A stretch of DNA of 43,846 nt, from NCBI GenBank assembly GCA_014804485.1, contig JAAUZT010000012.1:88729-132574 (forward strand). Reading direction: 5' to 3'. This DNA is from Lachnospiraceae bacterium. GTDB taxonomy: Bacteria > Bacillota > Clostridia > Lachnospirales > Lachnospiraceae. This document shows, piece by piece, positions 17,770-24,151 of this stretch. The notes under the pieces are model-generated. The model was given only the letters and a program-made list of their open reading frames with translations. It was not told where the DNA came from and did not search any database. Numbering within the stretch: position 1 is the stretch's first letter; each line of letters opens with the position of its first letter. Made by a program: the position numbers and the translations under genes.

Positions 17770-17859
17770 TTGCTTGAATCGTTTATTCTTTCCGTAGTGG
17801 CAAGTATAGTCGCCTACTATATCTGCAAATGGTTAGACGGTAAGAACGGCAACAACTAG
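17770..17859 (+). CDS. Candidate type I toxin: 29-residue membrane peptide
   Basis: A 29-codon frame begins at TTG, nine bases after a strong GGAAAGGGGG ribosome site. It encodes a single hydrophobic helix (about residues 4-20) followed by a short charged and polar tail with WLDGK. Size and layout resemble Fst/par toxins, which damage or depolarise the membrane when free of their antisense RNA. The start region is a 25-base direct repeat of 17927-17952, from which an opposing RNA is predicted, and both share a terminator. No ATG is available. If the TA reading is wrong, this could simply be a small phage membrane peptide. Confidence 0.6.
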   Translation: MLESFILSVVASIVAYYICKWLDGKNGNN

Positions 17860-17884
17860 CCTTGGTCTGCTCAGCCATAAATCG

Positions 17885-17956
17885 AGAAGAAACCCCAACA
17901 GTTGCAGCTGCTGGGGTTTCGCTTTTGTGTATAAATTTTGCTTGAATCATTTGCCT
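17885..17956 (-). ncRNA. Candidate antisense antitoxin RNA (RNA II-like)
   Basis: A near-perfect minus-strand promoter predicts a start near 17956 and the shared hairpin predicts an end near 17885, so an RNA of about 70 bases. Its 5' part is complementary to the toxin ribosome site and TTG start because both derive from the same direct repeat; one G-U pair and one bulge interrupt the pairing. Its 3' half is the reverse strand of the toxin terminator. This matches the geometry of RNA II of the enterococcal par locus. Confidence 0.55.
17889..17920. terminator. Bidirectional terminator shared by toxin mRNA and antisense RNA
   Basis: GAAACCCCA and TGGGGTTTC close a nearly symmetric 32-base hairpin containing one mismatch. 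On the plus strand it runs into GCTTTTG, on the minus strand into TTCTC. Confidence 0.7.
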
Positions 17957-17962
17957 AACGGC

Positions 17963-17991
17963 ATTATAGCATATGCAGAAATCGATTGCAA
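17963..17991 (-). promoter_or_regulatory. Strong promoter of the antisense RNA
   Basis: On the minus strand TTGCAA (17986-17991) and a consensus TATAAT (17963-17968) are exactly 17 bases apart. No ORF with a ribosome site follows within the predicted 70-base transcript, which supports a small RNA. Confidence 0.7.
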
Positions 17992-18083
17992 GATACATTA
18001 GATTCAAGTATTTACAGAAAGCCGTGTAAATTCTCCGGTCTGCGGCGGCAGACACAAAGGAACAGCAGTTCTTAGCTTCTGCG

Positions 18084-18135
18084 CGACCGCTTTTTGAAAA
18101 GGGGGTTTGGGTTCCTTTGCCCCCTTTTCTGGTCG
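18084..18135. other. Long hairpin in non-coding region, possible packaging signal or single-strand origin
   Basis: AAAAGGGGG (18097-18105) pairs with CCCCCTTTT (18120-18128) and the structure is extended by CGACC (18084-18088) with GGTCG (18131-18135). A smaller perfect stem GTCTGC/GCAGAC lies at 18038-18053. The 18000-18221 stretch has no supported gene. Filamentous phages carry hairpins of this sort for packaging and for second-strand priming; which function applies is unknown. Confidence 0.45.
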
Positions 18136-18221
18136 AAAGAAGGTTAGAAATGCGGCGCCTGTAACGGCTTAGACCGTTTTGCGTTCGTCATATTCTGAAT
18201 GCCAACCGGGTGAAAATCAAA

Positions 18222-18494
18222 TTAATTGACAACTCTATCCTCTGCTTTTGAAATTACTAATGATATGTCATTTTCATTTGTTGGAATTACTTCAACTGTT
18301 ACAGGAATATTTCTAAAATCAAGGTATAGTGTTTCCTTTGCTTGCTCGATAATATTAAGAAGTAATTTATTTCTGCAGTGTTGTTCCTCTTCTGTATTAG
18401 CAGAAAAATCATTTATTTTTATGCCATATTCTTCTAAATCTTTCTTTGAAAGCAAGCAGCATATTTTATTTTTTTCGTATACTCTTATATTCAT
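18222..18494 (-). CDS. MecA N-terminal-domain-like protein
   Basis: A 90-residue protein resembling only the N-terminal substrate-binding domain of MecA, the adaptor that delivers proteins to the ClpCP protease. The match is in pattern: short beta start, a segment like KKDLEEYGIKINDF, a long helix, then VTVEVIPTNENDISLVISKAED. The C-terminal ClpC-binding domain is absent. AGAGGTG precedes the ATG. It follows the ribbon-helix-helix gene by 25 bases on the same strand, so both form one leftward operon in the lysogeny-control position. It might interfere with host MecA-ClpCP proteolysis or bind the neighbouring regulator; this is inference. Confidence 0.6.
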   Translation of the reverse strand: MNIRVYEKNKICCLLSKKDLEEYGIKINDFSANTEEEQHCRNKLLLNIIEQAKETLYLDFRNIPVTVEVIPTNENDISLVISKAEDRVVN

Positions 18495-18519
18495 CCAGCC
18501 ACCTCTTATTTACGTCTGT

Positions 18520-18714
18520 CTATCCAGTCTTTGTAACTGATAATTCCGCGCTGTTGATCCGTCCGTTCTCCTGCTCATATTGTTCAATATATTTTTTGAT
18601 GATATATGTTATTTGTTGATTAGTGCTTCTATTCTCGCTCTCCGCAATCTTATTTATTTTATTTATAAATTCCTGATCCATTCTAAGAGTTATTCTTGGT
18701 AAATCACTAGGCAT
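18520..18714 (-). CDS. Arc-like ribbon-helix-helix transcriptional regulator
   Basis: A 64-residue protein of the Arc/MetJ ribbon-helix-helix type. The N-terminal strand PRITLRM should contact DNA as part of a dimer, followed by a helix and the NRSTNQQITYIIKKYI segment typical of the second helix. AAAAGGAG lies seven bases before the ATG. Just upstream is a cluster of GTGACGTCAC-type palindromes overlapping a rightward promoter, so it most likely represses the virion operon and itself, acting as the prophage repressor. An antitoxin role with the next gene is an alternative. Confidence 0.78.
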   Translation of the reverse strand: MPSDLPRITLRMDQEFINKINKIAESENRSTNQQITYIIKKYIEQYEQENGRINSAELSVTKTG

Positions 18715-18733
18715 GTAATCTCCTTTTTTGTCA

Positions 18734-18795
18734 TTGACAAAGTGACGTCACCCATGTTATTCTATTTTACAAGGTGACATCACTTTTTCGTCACT
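18734..18795 (+). promoter_or_regulatory. Virion-operon promoter with a cluster of repressor operators
   Basis: A consensus TTGACA (18734-18739) and TATTCT (18758-18763) are 18 bases apart, reading toward the virion genes. The palindrome GTGACGTCAC (18742-18751) lies inside the spacer, a second copy GTGACATCAC is at 18774-18783, and a half-site GTCAC is at 18790-18794. Repeated short palindromes of this size are typical operators for Arc-like dimers. The leader to the first gene is about 170 bases. Confidence 0.7.
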
Positions 18796-18937
18796 TCGAC
18801 ACAATTGTTTTACATTCTCCATCGCAGGACGATACAATACCCCTATCGTGCGTCCTGCGGCATATGGAGACAATTTAATTTCATGATAGCAGAGGAAAAG
18901 GAAAAAGGCAAGGGATCGGAAAGGAAAGGGTTAAATC

Positions 18938-19132
18938 ATGGAAAAAGAATATATCTACACAGTGGTCAGGGAAGATTTCAGGACCGGTGAACGTGCAAAG
19001 CGTACCCGGAAATATTATTCATTTACTCCACGTCTTGAAGTTGGCGGCCTGTATGTGCATCTTGGAAAAGGTTATCCCGGATGCCAGCGTGTCTTGGATG
19101 TGGAAGAACGGTCATGTCCATCGGCTGACTAA
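18938..19132 (+). CDS. Small phage protein, unknown function
   Basis: A 64-residue basic protein. GGAAAGG lies about nine bases before the ATG. It has no membrane segment; aromatic and glycine residues (VGGLYVHLGKGYPG) suggest a small beta-rich fold. It is the first gene after the regulated promoter, ahead of the candidate ssDNA-binding protein, where early DNA-metabolism or regulatory genes of filamentous phages sit. I do not recognise a family. Confidence 0.6.
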   Translation: MEKEYIYTVVREDFRTGERAKRTRKYYSFTPRLEVGGLYVHLGKGYPGCQRVLDVEERSCPSAD

Positions 19133-19260
19133 CTATGGTGTTATGTGCTGCTGTCAGAATCAAGAATAGCTGAAAAAGGTGGATGGTGCCCGCCATGGCA
19201 GCAGTGCTTAACATAAACGTAACTACAAATAACCCATAAGGAAAGGAAAAGGTAAGGAAA

Positions 19261-19536
19261 ATGGATGGATTAAGATTTCAGGTACTGGGTTACCGCAATT
19301 TTAACAGAAAGTCGGACGGAAAGCCTCTGTCAGTTCTCACAGCCATTTCACAATGCACGCCGGCAGACAATAGCCGTGGAACGTTTGGGAATAAGGCAAC
19401 TGACTTTTTTCTGCCTGATGAACTGGTTGGCACACTTACAACCGACTGTATTGGCCAGGAAGTCGTCTTGGAATATTCGCTCGGCGGTTTCGGTCGTCCC
19501 GTGGTTTCCGGCTTTACATTCAAGCCCTGGAAGTAG
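19261..19536 (+). CDS. Candidate ssDNA-binding protein (pV-like position and size)
   Basis: A 91-residue protein of unknown family. Its length is close to the 87-residue gene V protein of Ff phages, it has a beta-rich, membrane-free composition, and it lies between the replication and coat genes, as the ssDNA-binding protein does in filamentous phages. Glycines and aromatics such as FGRPVVSGF are suitable for an OB-like fold. A purine-rich GGTAAGGAAA ribosome site precedes the ATG. The functional call rests on position and size, not on a recognised motif. Confidence 0.45.
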   Translation: MDGLRFQVLGYRNFNRKSDGKPLSVLTAISQCTPADNSRGTFGNKATDFFLPDELVGTLTTDCIGQEVVLEYSLGGFGRPVVSGFTFKPWK

Positions 19537-19547
19537 GTGCTGCAGTT

Positions 19548-20054
19548 ATGGATGATCTTGAACTGGAAGTAACAGAACCCGCTCCGGAAGATGAAGCTCC
19601 TGCAGATGACGATGCTGCTGAAACTGTTCCCGCGGACGAAACGGAAAATTTCGGTAGTGACGAGACTCCCGAGACTGATCCGGAAGAATCAGGATCTGAA
19701 GAGGAACCGGAGGAAACGGATCTTGCAGATGAGACGGAAACACCCGGATCAGAGAACCAGCCGGAGGATTCCGAACCGGAAGATCTGACCAGTAAACCTG
19801 CAGATGATGCCGGTGAAACAGTCAGTGGTAATGATATCATAACGATCAGCGGCAATGCCGTTATCTTCCCGGAAGACTTCGACCTGTCGCTTCTTGGCAG
19901 TGGCAGCGAAAGCAACGTTGACCAGACCGCCCTGCTCGAAGCTATTGAGAATCAGAGCACCCTGCTTTATAACGTGTCAGCCGCAATGATCTTTCTGCTG
20001 GGCGTGATCGCGGGCATCCTGTTGATCCATGGCTTCCGTCTCAGGAGGACATAA
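19548..20054 (+). CDS. Acidic phage membrane protein with C-terminal helix
   Basis: A 168-residue protein whose first 90 residues are almost entirely Asp, Glu, Pro, Ser and Thr, followed by a short ordered segment (ISGNAVIFPEDFDLSL) and one membrane helix near residues 138-157 ending in RLRRT. There is no signal peptide, so the acidic part could be either cytoplasmic or translocated without a cleaved signal. It lies two bases before the next small gene in the virion operon. It may be a minor virion or assembly protein; I know no family for it. Confidence 0.6.
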   Translation: MDDLELEVTEPAPEDEAPADDDAAETVPADETENFGSDETPETDPEESGSEEEPEETDLADETETPGSENQPEDSEPEDLTSKPADDAGETVSGNDIITISGNAVIFPEDFDLSLLGSGSESNVDQTALLEAIENQSTLLYNVSAAMIFLLGVIAGILLIHGFRLRRT

Positions 20055-20056
20055 AG

Positions 20057-20188
20057 ATGACAGAAGTATTTAACCAGTTTGTCAATATTGCCGGCGTTGG
20101 GATCGTTATCGGCGGTTCTATGGGCGGTATTGTAATATTACTCGATTATGTGATCACAAGTATTTTATCGATGTTGAAAGGCAGGTGA
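20057..20188 (+). CDS. Small hydrophobic minor coat candidate (pVII/pIX-like)
   Basis: A 43-residue protein with a single glycine-rich membrane helix (GVGIVIGGSMGGIVILLDYVI) and a short basic end (LKGR). AGGAGG lies eight bases before the ATG. Tiny single-helix proteins directly before the major coat gene match the place and size of the pVII/pIX cap proteins of Ff phages. Its stop codon is six bases before the coat ATG. Confidence 0.6.
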   Translation: MTEVFNQFVNIAGVGIVIGGSMGGIVILLDYVITSILSMLKGR

Positions 20189-20193
20189 AAAGG

Positions 20194-20439
20194 ATGATGA
20201 AATTAGCAATGGCTGCTCCATCAGTAGCCGCAAAACTGTCAGCCATTCCCGTGGCATTGGCATCAGGCACAGAGACTGCCGGCTTTGATGTTACCACCGT
20301 TATGCAGGGTGCTGTCGATACGACCAAGGGGCAGATGTTTTCTGTGCTGGCTATCGTAGTTCCTGCAATCGTCGCTATTACTGCTGCGGTCGTCGGGATC
20401 AAGTTCGGTATCGGCTGGCTGAGAAAAATTAAAGGTTAG
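20194..20439 (+). CDS. Major coat protein precursor (pVIII-like)
   Basis: An 81-residue precursor from this ATG. A basic start and hydrophobic stretch end in VALA, a good signal-peptidase site, leaving a mature protein of 58 residues. The mature part has an acidic N-terminal end (ETAGFD), a hydrophobic helix (SVLAIVVPAIVAITAAVVGI) and a basic C-terminus (LRKIKG), exactly the pattern of filamentous phage major coat proteins, where the basic end contacts the DNA. An in-frame GTG at 20185 would add three residues but is poorly spaced; CAGGTG fits the ATG at 20194. Confidence 0.8.
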   Translation: MMKLAMAAPSVAAKLSAIPVALASGTETAGFDVTTVMQGAVDTTKGQMFSVLAIVVPAIVAITAAVVGIKFGIGWLRKIKG

Positions 20440-20465
20440 ATCATGCCGGAATGGGCAGAGGTGTT

Positions 20466-20783
20466 TTAAATGCCCCTGCCCTTTCTGCTGCCGTGTTTTT
20501 TGCCGTGCTGCTCCCTCTCGACTTCGTTCCATGCGCTTTCAATGTATGGCGTGGTCTTGCTGTACTCGATTATTTCGGCATTCCCCCGGTATGGGATCCG
20601 GAACCGGCGTTTGAGTTTTCTTAGGCGCCTCTCCTTCTTCCGCTGCTTCCTGATCTCCTTCGTAGTCGGTATCTTCACCGGCTTCACGGCTTTGATCTGC
20701 GGCTTTCTTGCGAATCGGTAATAGAGAAATATGCATACTGCAGCCAGCGCAATAATCTCAAATGTATCGTATAAATCCATCAT
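20466..20783 (-). CDS. Counter-oriented basic membrane protein, unknown function
   Basis: A 105-residue protein on the strand opposite to the virion genes. It has one N-terminal membrane helix (about residues 9-24) and a strongly basic segment with many Lys and Arg (KEIRKQRKKERRLRKLKRR). Support for reality is good: AGGAG eight bases before the ATG and a promoter with 17-base spacing just upstream (20805-20833). It lies between the coat and adsorption genes and its transcript would be antisense to their readthrough. It might bind phage DNA at the membrane or control structural gene expression. No family is recognised. Confidence 0.6.
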   Translation of the reverse strand: MMDLYDTFEIIALAAVCIFLYYRFARKPQIKAVKPVKIPTTKEIRKQRKKERRLRKLKRRFRIPYRGNAEIIEYSKTTPYIESAWNEVEREQHGKKHGSRKGRGI

Positions 20784-20804
20784 AAGTAATACTCCTTTTA
20801 AACT

Positions 20805-20833
20805 ATTTTATTCGTAAATTAGGATAAAGTAAA
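20805..20833 (-). promoter_or_regulatory. Promoter of the counter-oriented membrane protein gene
   Basis: On the minus strand TTTACT (20828-20833) and TAAAAT (20805-20810) are 17 bases apart, with the AGGAG ribosome site close downstream. It overlaps the leader of the adsorption gene on the other strand. Confidence 0.5.
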
Positions 20834-20845
20834 GCAGGTGATTGT

Positions 20846-22507
20846 ATGAAAACGAAAAAGAAAGTCCTGAACAGACTTATTGCATATATCCTGACGGTGG
20901 TGATCCTGTCGGTGACCATCGGTGACGCCTTTATAACTGCAGATGATATCAGTACTGTGGAAGCTACCAGCGCCGTTGTTGTTGGCGGGATCACTGTCGC
21001 TTCCCTGGCCGAAATATGCCTGATGGTCGGCGCGGTTGCCGTAACGATCTACTGTGCCGGTGAAGTCATTGAGAACCGCGAAGAGATAGCCCGCTTCGGC
21101 TACAACATAATCAACTCTGCTTCCGAGACCGTTGACGGCTGGATCCTCTCCATGACAGACACCAGCGGCCAGGAATATATCTATGGCTCGGAAGCTCTGG
21201 ATCTGATCCGTGGCACGGAATGGGAAGTGATCCAAGGTGGGCTCCCGCCGGATGATGATAATAATAATGATAAAGGTGACGGAAACAAACCTGTTAAAAA
21301 TCCTATGCAGGATCTTTGGAATTTTACCGCTCTCGGCGCGACCTGGGTAATGACTCACCTCGAGGATCTATATAGGAAATGGGTAAATGGGGAAGAACTG
21401 ACCCCTGCTGAACAGGCGGCCTTGGAGCCGTTGATCAGTGCCACCTGTAATCAGTATGATGTAGCTGCGCAGTGGTCGGGAGAATTGTTTAATTATAGTT
21501 TTTATTTAAATGCAAACGATGGTGCACGTATAGTTAAATTTCCAGATAATTATATGAGTAATTACCCTAAAGCATGTTATATCTACGATGATGATTATCA
21601 AAGTCCATATTTTAAATTTTTGTATAGATATAATGATATTGTAAAAAGTTCAACTGAAAATTTTGAGGTTCTAACTTATCAAAATGATCATTATTCAACA
21701 AAAAATTATACTACTTCTGGTATAGGTGCTTATAGTACTCCTTATTCATGCTCTTTAAGTGCTAATTTCCCAGTTTTTGCAAGTGAAATTGCTGCACGTG
21801 GTTATCTGGAGGGTACTCTGCCGGTTACTGATGCCCTGAACTATGCAAAAATCTACCGCGAAGCTGACTGGCTCCAGGATGACTGGGCCGGTGTCCTGAT
21901 TGATCCGCTGTGTAACCTTGGCCTGACCCTAAGTCAGCTCCTTGCAATAGCGCAGCAGCTTGGACTCCATGCCATCGGGAACAATCTGACGCCCCAGGAG
22001 CTTTATGAACTCCTGAAAGATTTGCTCCCCGGAGAAAATCTTGGCGTTCTGCCAGAGATTCCTTCGCTGCCTGTCCCTGTTCCTGATCCAGATCTGGCGC
22101 CGATCTATTTGCCGTCACCAGATGCGCATCCGATTCCTGATCCGGGAACAACACCTGATCCCGGAACGAAACCCGACCCCGGTAAGGATCCCGATTCGGG
22201 AGAAGAGCCTGATTCCGGAGAAGACAGCGGATCAGATATGGAAGTCTCAGATTATCAGGTGGATCTGCGCGGGCTCTTCCCGTTCTGCATTCCGTTTGAC
22301 TTCATAGCGCTGCTGCATGTACTGGATGCGGATCCTGTGGCACCATGCTTCACCTTCCCCGTGGTGATCCCCGCGCTGGACTACCGGGAAGACTTTAAAC
22401 TGGATCTTTCCATATTTGACGACGTGGCGAAAGTGATCCGGATCTGTGAGAAAGTAAGCTTCCTGATATTCCTCATGTTTGCCACGTCTAAAGTGATAAG
22501 GTGGTGA
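20846..22507 (+). CDS. Adsorption/minor coat protein (pIII-like)
   Basis: A 553-residue secreted and membrane-anchored protein. A basic N-terminus and hydrophobic segment act as signal, a second hydrophobic stretch is at about 43-73, an Asp/Asn-rich linker at about 133-148, a central domain at about 150-400, a Pro-Asp-Gly-rich linker at about 425-465 (repeated PDPG), and a C-terminal module with LFPFCIPFD ending in a membrane helix (SFLIFLMFATS). Host-binding domains, flexible linker and C-terminal anchor are the order seen in pIII. Residues about 213-316 are encoded by DNA that is much more AT-rich than its surroundings, pointing to an exchanged receptor-binding module. Confidence 0.75.
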   Translation: MKTKKKVLNRLIAYILTVVILSVTIGDAFITADDISTVEATSAVVVGGITVASLAEICLMVGAVAVTIYCAGEVIENREEIARFGYNIINSASETVDGWILSMTDTSGQEYIYGSEALDLIRGTEWEVIQGGLPPDDDNNNDKGDGNKPVKNPMQDLWNFTALGATWVMTHLEDLYRKWVNGEELTPAEQAALEPLISATCNQYDVAAQWSGELFNYSFYLNANDGARIVKFPDNYMSNYPKACYIYDDDYQSPYFKFLYRYNDIVKSSTENFEVLTYQNDHYSTKNYTTSGIGAYSTPYSCSLSANFPVFASEIAARGYLEGTLPVTDALNYAKIYREADWLQDDWAGVLIDPLCNLGLTLSQLLAIAQQLGLHAIGNNLTPQELYELLKDLLPGENLGVLPEIPSLPVPVPDPDLAPIYLPSPDAHPIPDPGTTPDPGTKPDPGKDPDSGEEPDSGEDSGSDMEVSDYQVDLRGLFPFCIPFDFIALLHVLDADPVAPCFTFPVVIPALDYREDFKLDLSIFDDVAKVIRICEKVSFLIFLMFATSKVIRW

Positions 22508-22511
22508 TGAT

Positions 22512-22748
22512 ATGCTTGCATTCATGAAAGAGATTCTTGACAAGTTTCTGCAGCTTGTGCTCTCCCTGTTCCCGCTCTCCCCGTTTAAGCCGGTGATCGA
22601 GGAACTGGGCTCTCTGCCGTTCCTCGGTTATATCAACTGGTTCCTCCCGATCGGGGACTTCATCGTAATGGGAACGCTCTGGCTCACAGCAATCGCCGCA
22701 TATTATGCCTGGAGTATTATCGCAAGATGGGTAAAAATTCTGTCATAA
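22512..22748 (+). CDS. Small membrane protein, pVI-like minor coat candidate
   Basis: A 78-residue hydrophobic protein with a Pro-rich middle (LSPFKPVIEELG) and a C-terminal membrane helix (about 52-72) ending in a basic WVKILS tail. It starts four bases after the adsorption gene and precedes the Zot gene, the place of gene VI in Ff phages, whose product caps the same end as pIII. The ribosome site is GGTGATG. The Ff gene order III-VI-I is therefore reproduced here. Confidence 0.65.
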   Translation: MLAFMKEILDKFLQLVLSLFPLSPFKPVIEELGSLPFLGYINWFLPIGDFIVMGTLWLTAIAAYYAWSIIARWVKILS

Positions 22749-22761
22749 CGGAGGTGTTCTT

Positions 22762-23505
22762 ATGATAACACTGTATTCCGGCACGCCCGGAAGCGGCAAA
22801 AGTCTGCATACTGCAAAAGAGATCCGGGAACGTCTCCGGATGTTCCGGCGCGTCATCATCGGGAATTTCTATGTAAACACACAGGCAATCCGCCGGTGCA
22901 AAGGAACCTATCTTTTTGTTATGAATGACCGTCTGACACCGGAGCGGCTCCTGCAGTTTTCCCGTAAACTGTCCCGCCATCTCGGACGCCGCCTTAAGGA
23001 AGGTGAGATCCTACTGATCATAGATGAGGCCCAGCTCCTTTTTAACAGTCGTGAATGGCAGAACATCAGCCGCCAGGGATGGCTCTCCTTCTTCTCCCAG
23101 CACCGGCACTACGGCTATGACATTATACTTGCGGCACAGTTTGACCGCATGCTTGACCGTCAAGTCCGCTGCCTGATCGAGTATGAAGAGATCCATCGTA
23201 AAGTCAGCCGCTTCGGGTATATCGGTTTCTTCGTAGGGCTGTTTACCCATGATAATCTGTATGTCGCGGTAAAACACTGGTACCCGCTTAAGGAACGCCT
23301 GGAAGGTAACTTCTTCTTCGGATCAAAGAAACTTTTCGCCATCTATGACTCGTATAACCATTTCGACGCACCCGGGCAGAGACAGCGGATGAGTGGGGAT
23401 AAAAGGGGCCCCACGATTCCGCTGCCACCGCCGGCGCCTCCGGAGAAAGAGGAAAAAGAGGAAGCAGCTGCCGGACTAATGTTAATTAATCTGAATGAAC
23501 GTTAA
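22762..23505 (+). CDS. Zot/pI-family morphogenesis ATPase
   Basis: A 247-residue P-loop ATPase of the Zot/gene I family, which drives virion extrusion through the inner membrane. Walker A is GTPGSGKS (residues 7-14), Walker B is ILLIIDEAQ (83-91), followed by QHRHYGYDIILAAQ (113-126), the usual family pattern. It is shorter than Ff pI and has no clear C-terminal membrane helix; the end is a proline and Glu/Lys-rich tail. GGAGG lies before the ATG. This is the strongest single marker that the element is an inovirus. The name Zot reflects homology; no toxin activity is implied. Confidence 0.9.
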   Translation: MITLYSGTPGSGKSLHTAKEIRERLRMFRRVIIGNFYVNTQAIRRCKGTYLFVMNDRLTPERLLQFSRKLSRHLGRRLKEGEILLIIDEAQLLFNSREWQNISRQGWLSFFSQHRHYGYDIILAAQFDRMLDRQVRCLIEYEEIHRKVSRFGYIGFFVGLFTHDNLYVAVKHWYPLKERLEGNFFFGSKKLFAIYDSYNHFDAPGQRQRMSGDKRGPTIPLPPPAPPEKEEKEEAAAGLMLINLNER

Positions 23506-23532
23506 GTAACTAAAGTAAAGGTGGAGGATTAT

Positions 23533-23724
23533 ATGTCTTTTAGAGATTTTGTATGGATGATTGCCCTGGCCGTTTATGGTATTACAGTTTATACCTTTAT
23601 TACAGTCAGGGGCTATAAACGATATGGTTTTGTGCCTATAATTTCGTACATTTCCATCATGCTTTTCCATCTGCTGTGCCTGGTTATAGGCATACTGGGG
23701 GTCATTAGGAATCTTCCGGCTTAG
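23533..23724 (+). CDS. Small two-helix membrane protein
   Basis: A 63-residue protein with two hydrophobic segments (about 5-24 and 36-58) separated by the basic loop RGYKRYG. GGAGG lies five to six bases before the ATG. It ends the virion operon directly after the Zot gene. Because the Zot protein here lacks a membrane anchor, this protein could supply the membrane part of the export machine. That is inference from position. Confidence 0.55.
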   Translation: MSFRDFVWMIALAVYGITVYTFITVRGYKRYGFVPIISYISIMLFHLLCLVIGILGVIRNLPA

Positions 23725-24151
23725 ACCTCTCCTTTTTCCTTGATGATGGTTTTTCGTGCACAGCGTTAAGAAGCACGGACGGGAACCCATGGGCGAATTA
23801 GAACGGGTAAGGACGATTCTGCGCACCTGGATGGAGAACGTGCCGGCAACGGCGAAAGAGTATACGTGGGTCCGTGCTTTAGCGTCCGTCTCCGTAGACT
23901 GCAGCTTAAGTGCGATAACCTACAGCAGCCAACAAGGAAATCTTAAGTCCCCTTGGGGGATTTAGGGGGACTTAAATCATACCTTTGTGGCATAGCGTCC
24001 GCATCTCCGGCGCTTGTCCCTTGCCAAAGAGGGGATGGGCTTTGATTCGCTCCCGGTCCAAGACAAAAGTCCGACTCTGGGAAGGGGGAACTCTTTTCCC
24101 TTCCCGGATCACAACGTAATATAAGGAATCATGATTACATTGGAGGTTTTT
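23725..24151. other. Structured intergenic region of the prophage
   Basis: About 430 bases without a credible gene. Two strong hairpins are visible: TTAAGTCCCC/GGGGACTTAA (23943-23952 and 23966-23975) and GGGAAGGG/CCCTTCCC (24079-24086 and 24098-24105). A 69-codon frame at 23756-23965 has no ribosome site and overlaps the first hairpin. The stretch separates virion genes from the integration module and is a candidate packaging signal, single-strand origin and operon terminator. Confidence 0.5.

Noticed and set aside
20451..20624. A 57-codon plus-strand hydrophobic frame, and another of 83 codons at 20470-20721, opposite the minus-strand gene at 20466-20783.
   Set aside because: Neither has a good ribosome site, while the minus-strand gene has AGGAG and a promoter. 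They are probably mirror frames.
23756..23965. A 69-codon frame after the virion operon.
   Set aside because: No ribosome site, unusual composition, and it runs through a strong hairpin. More likely non-coding.
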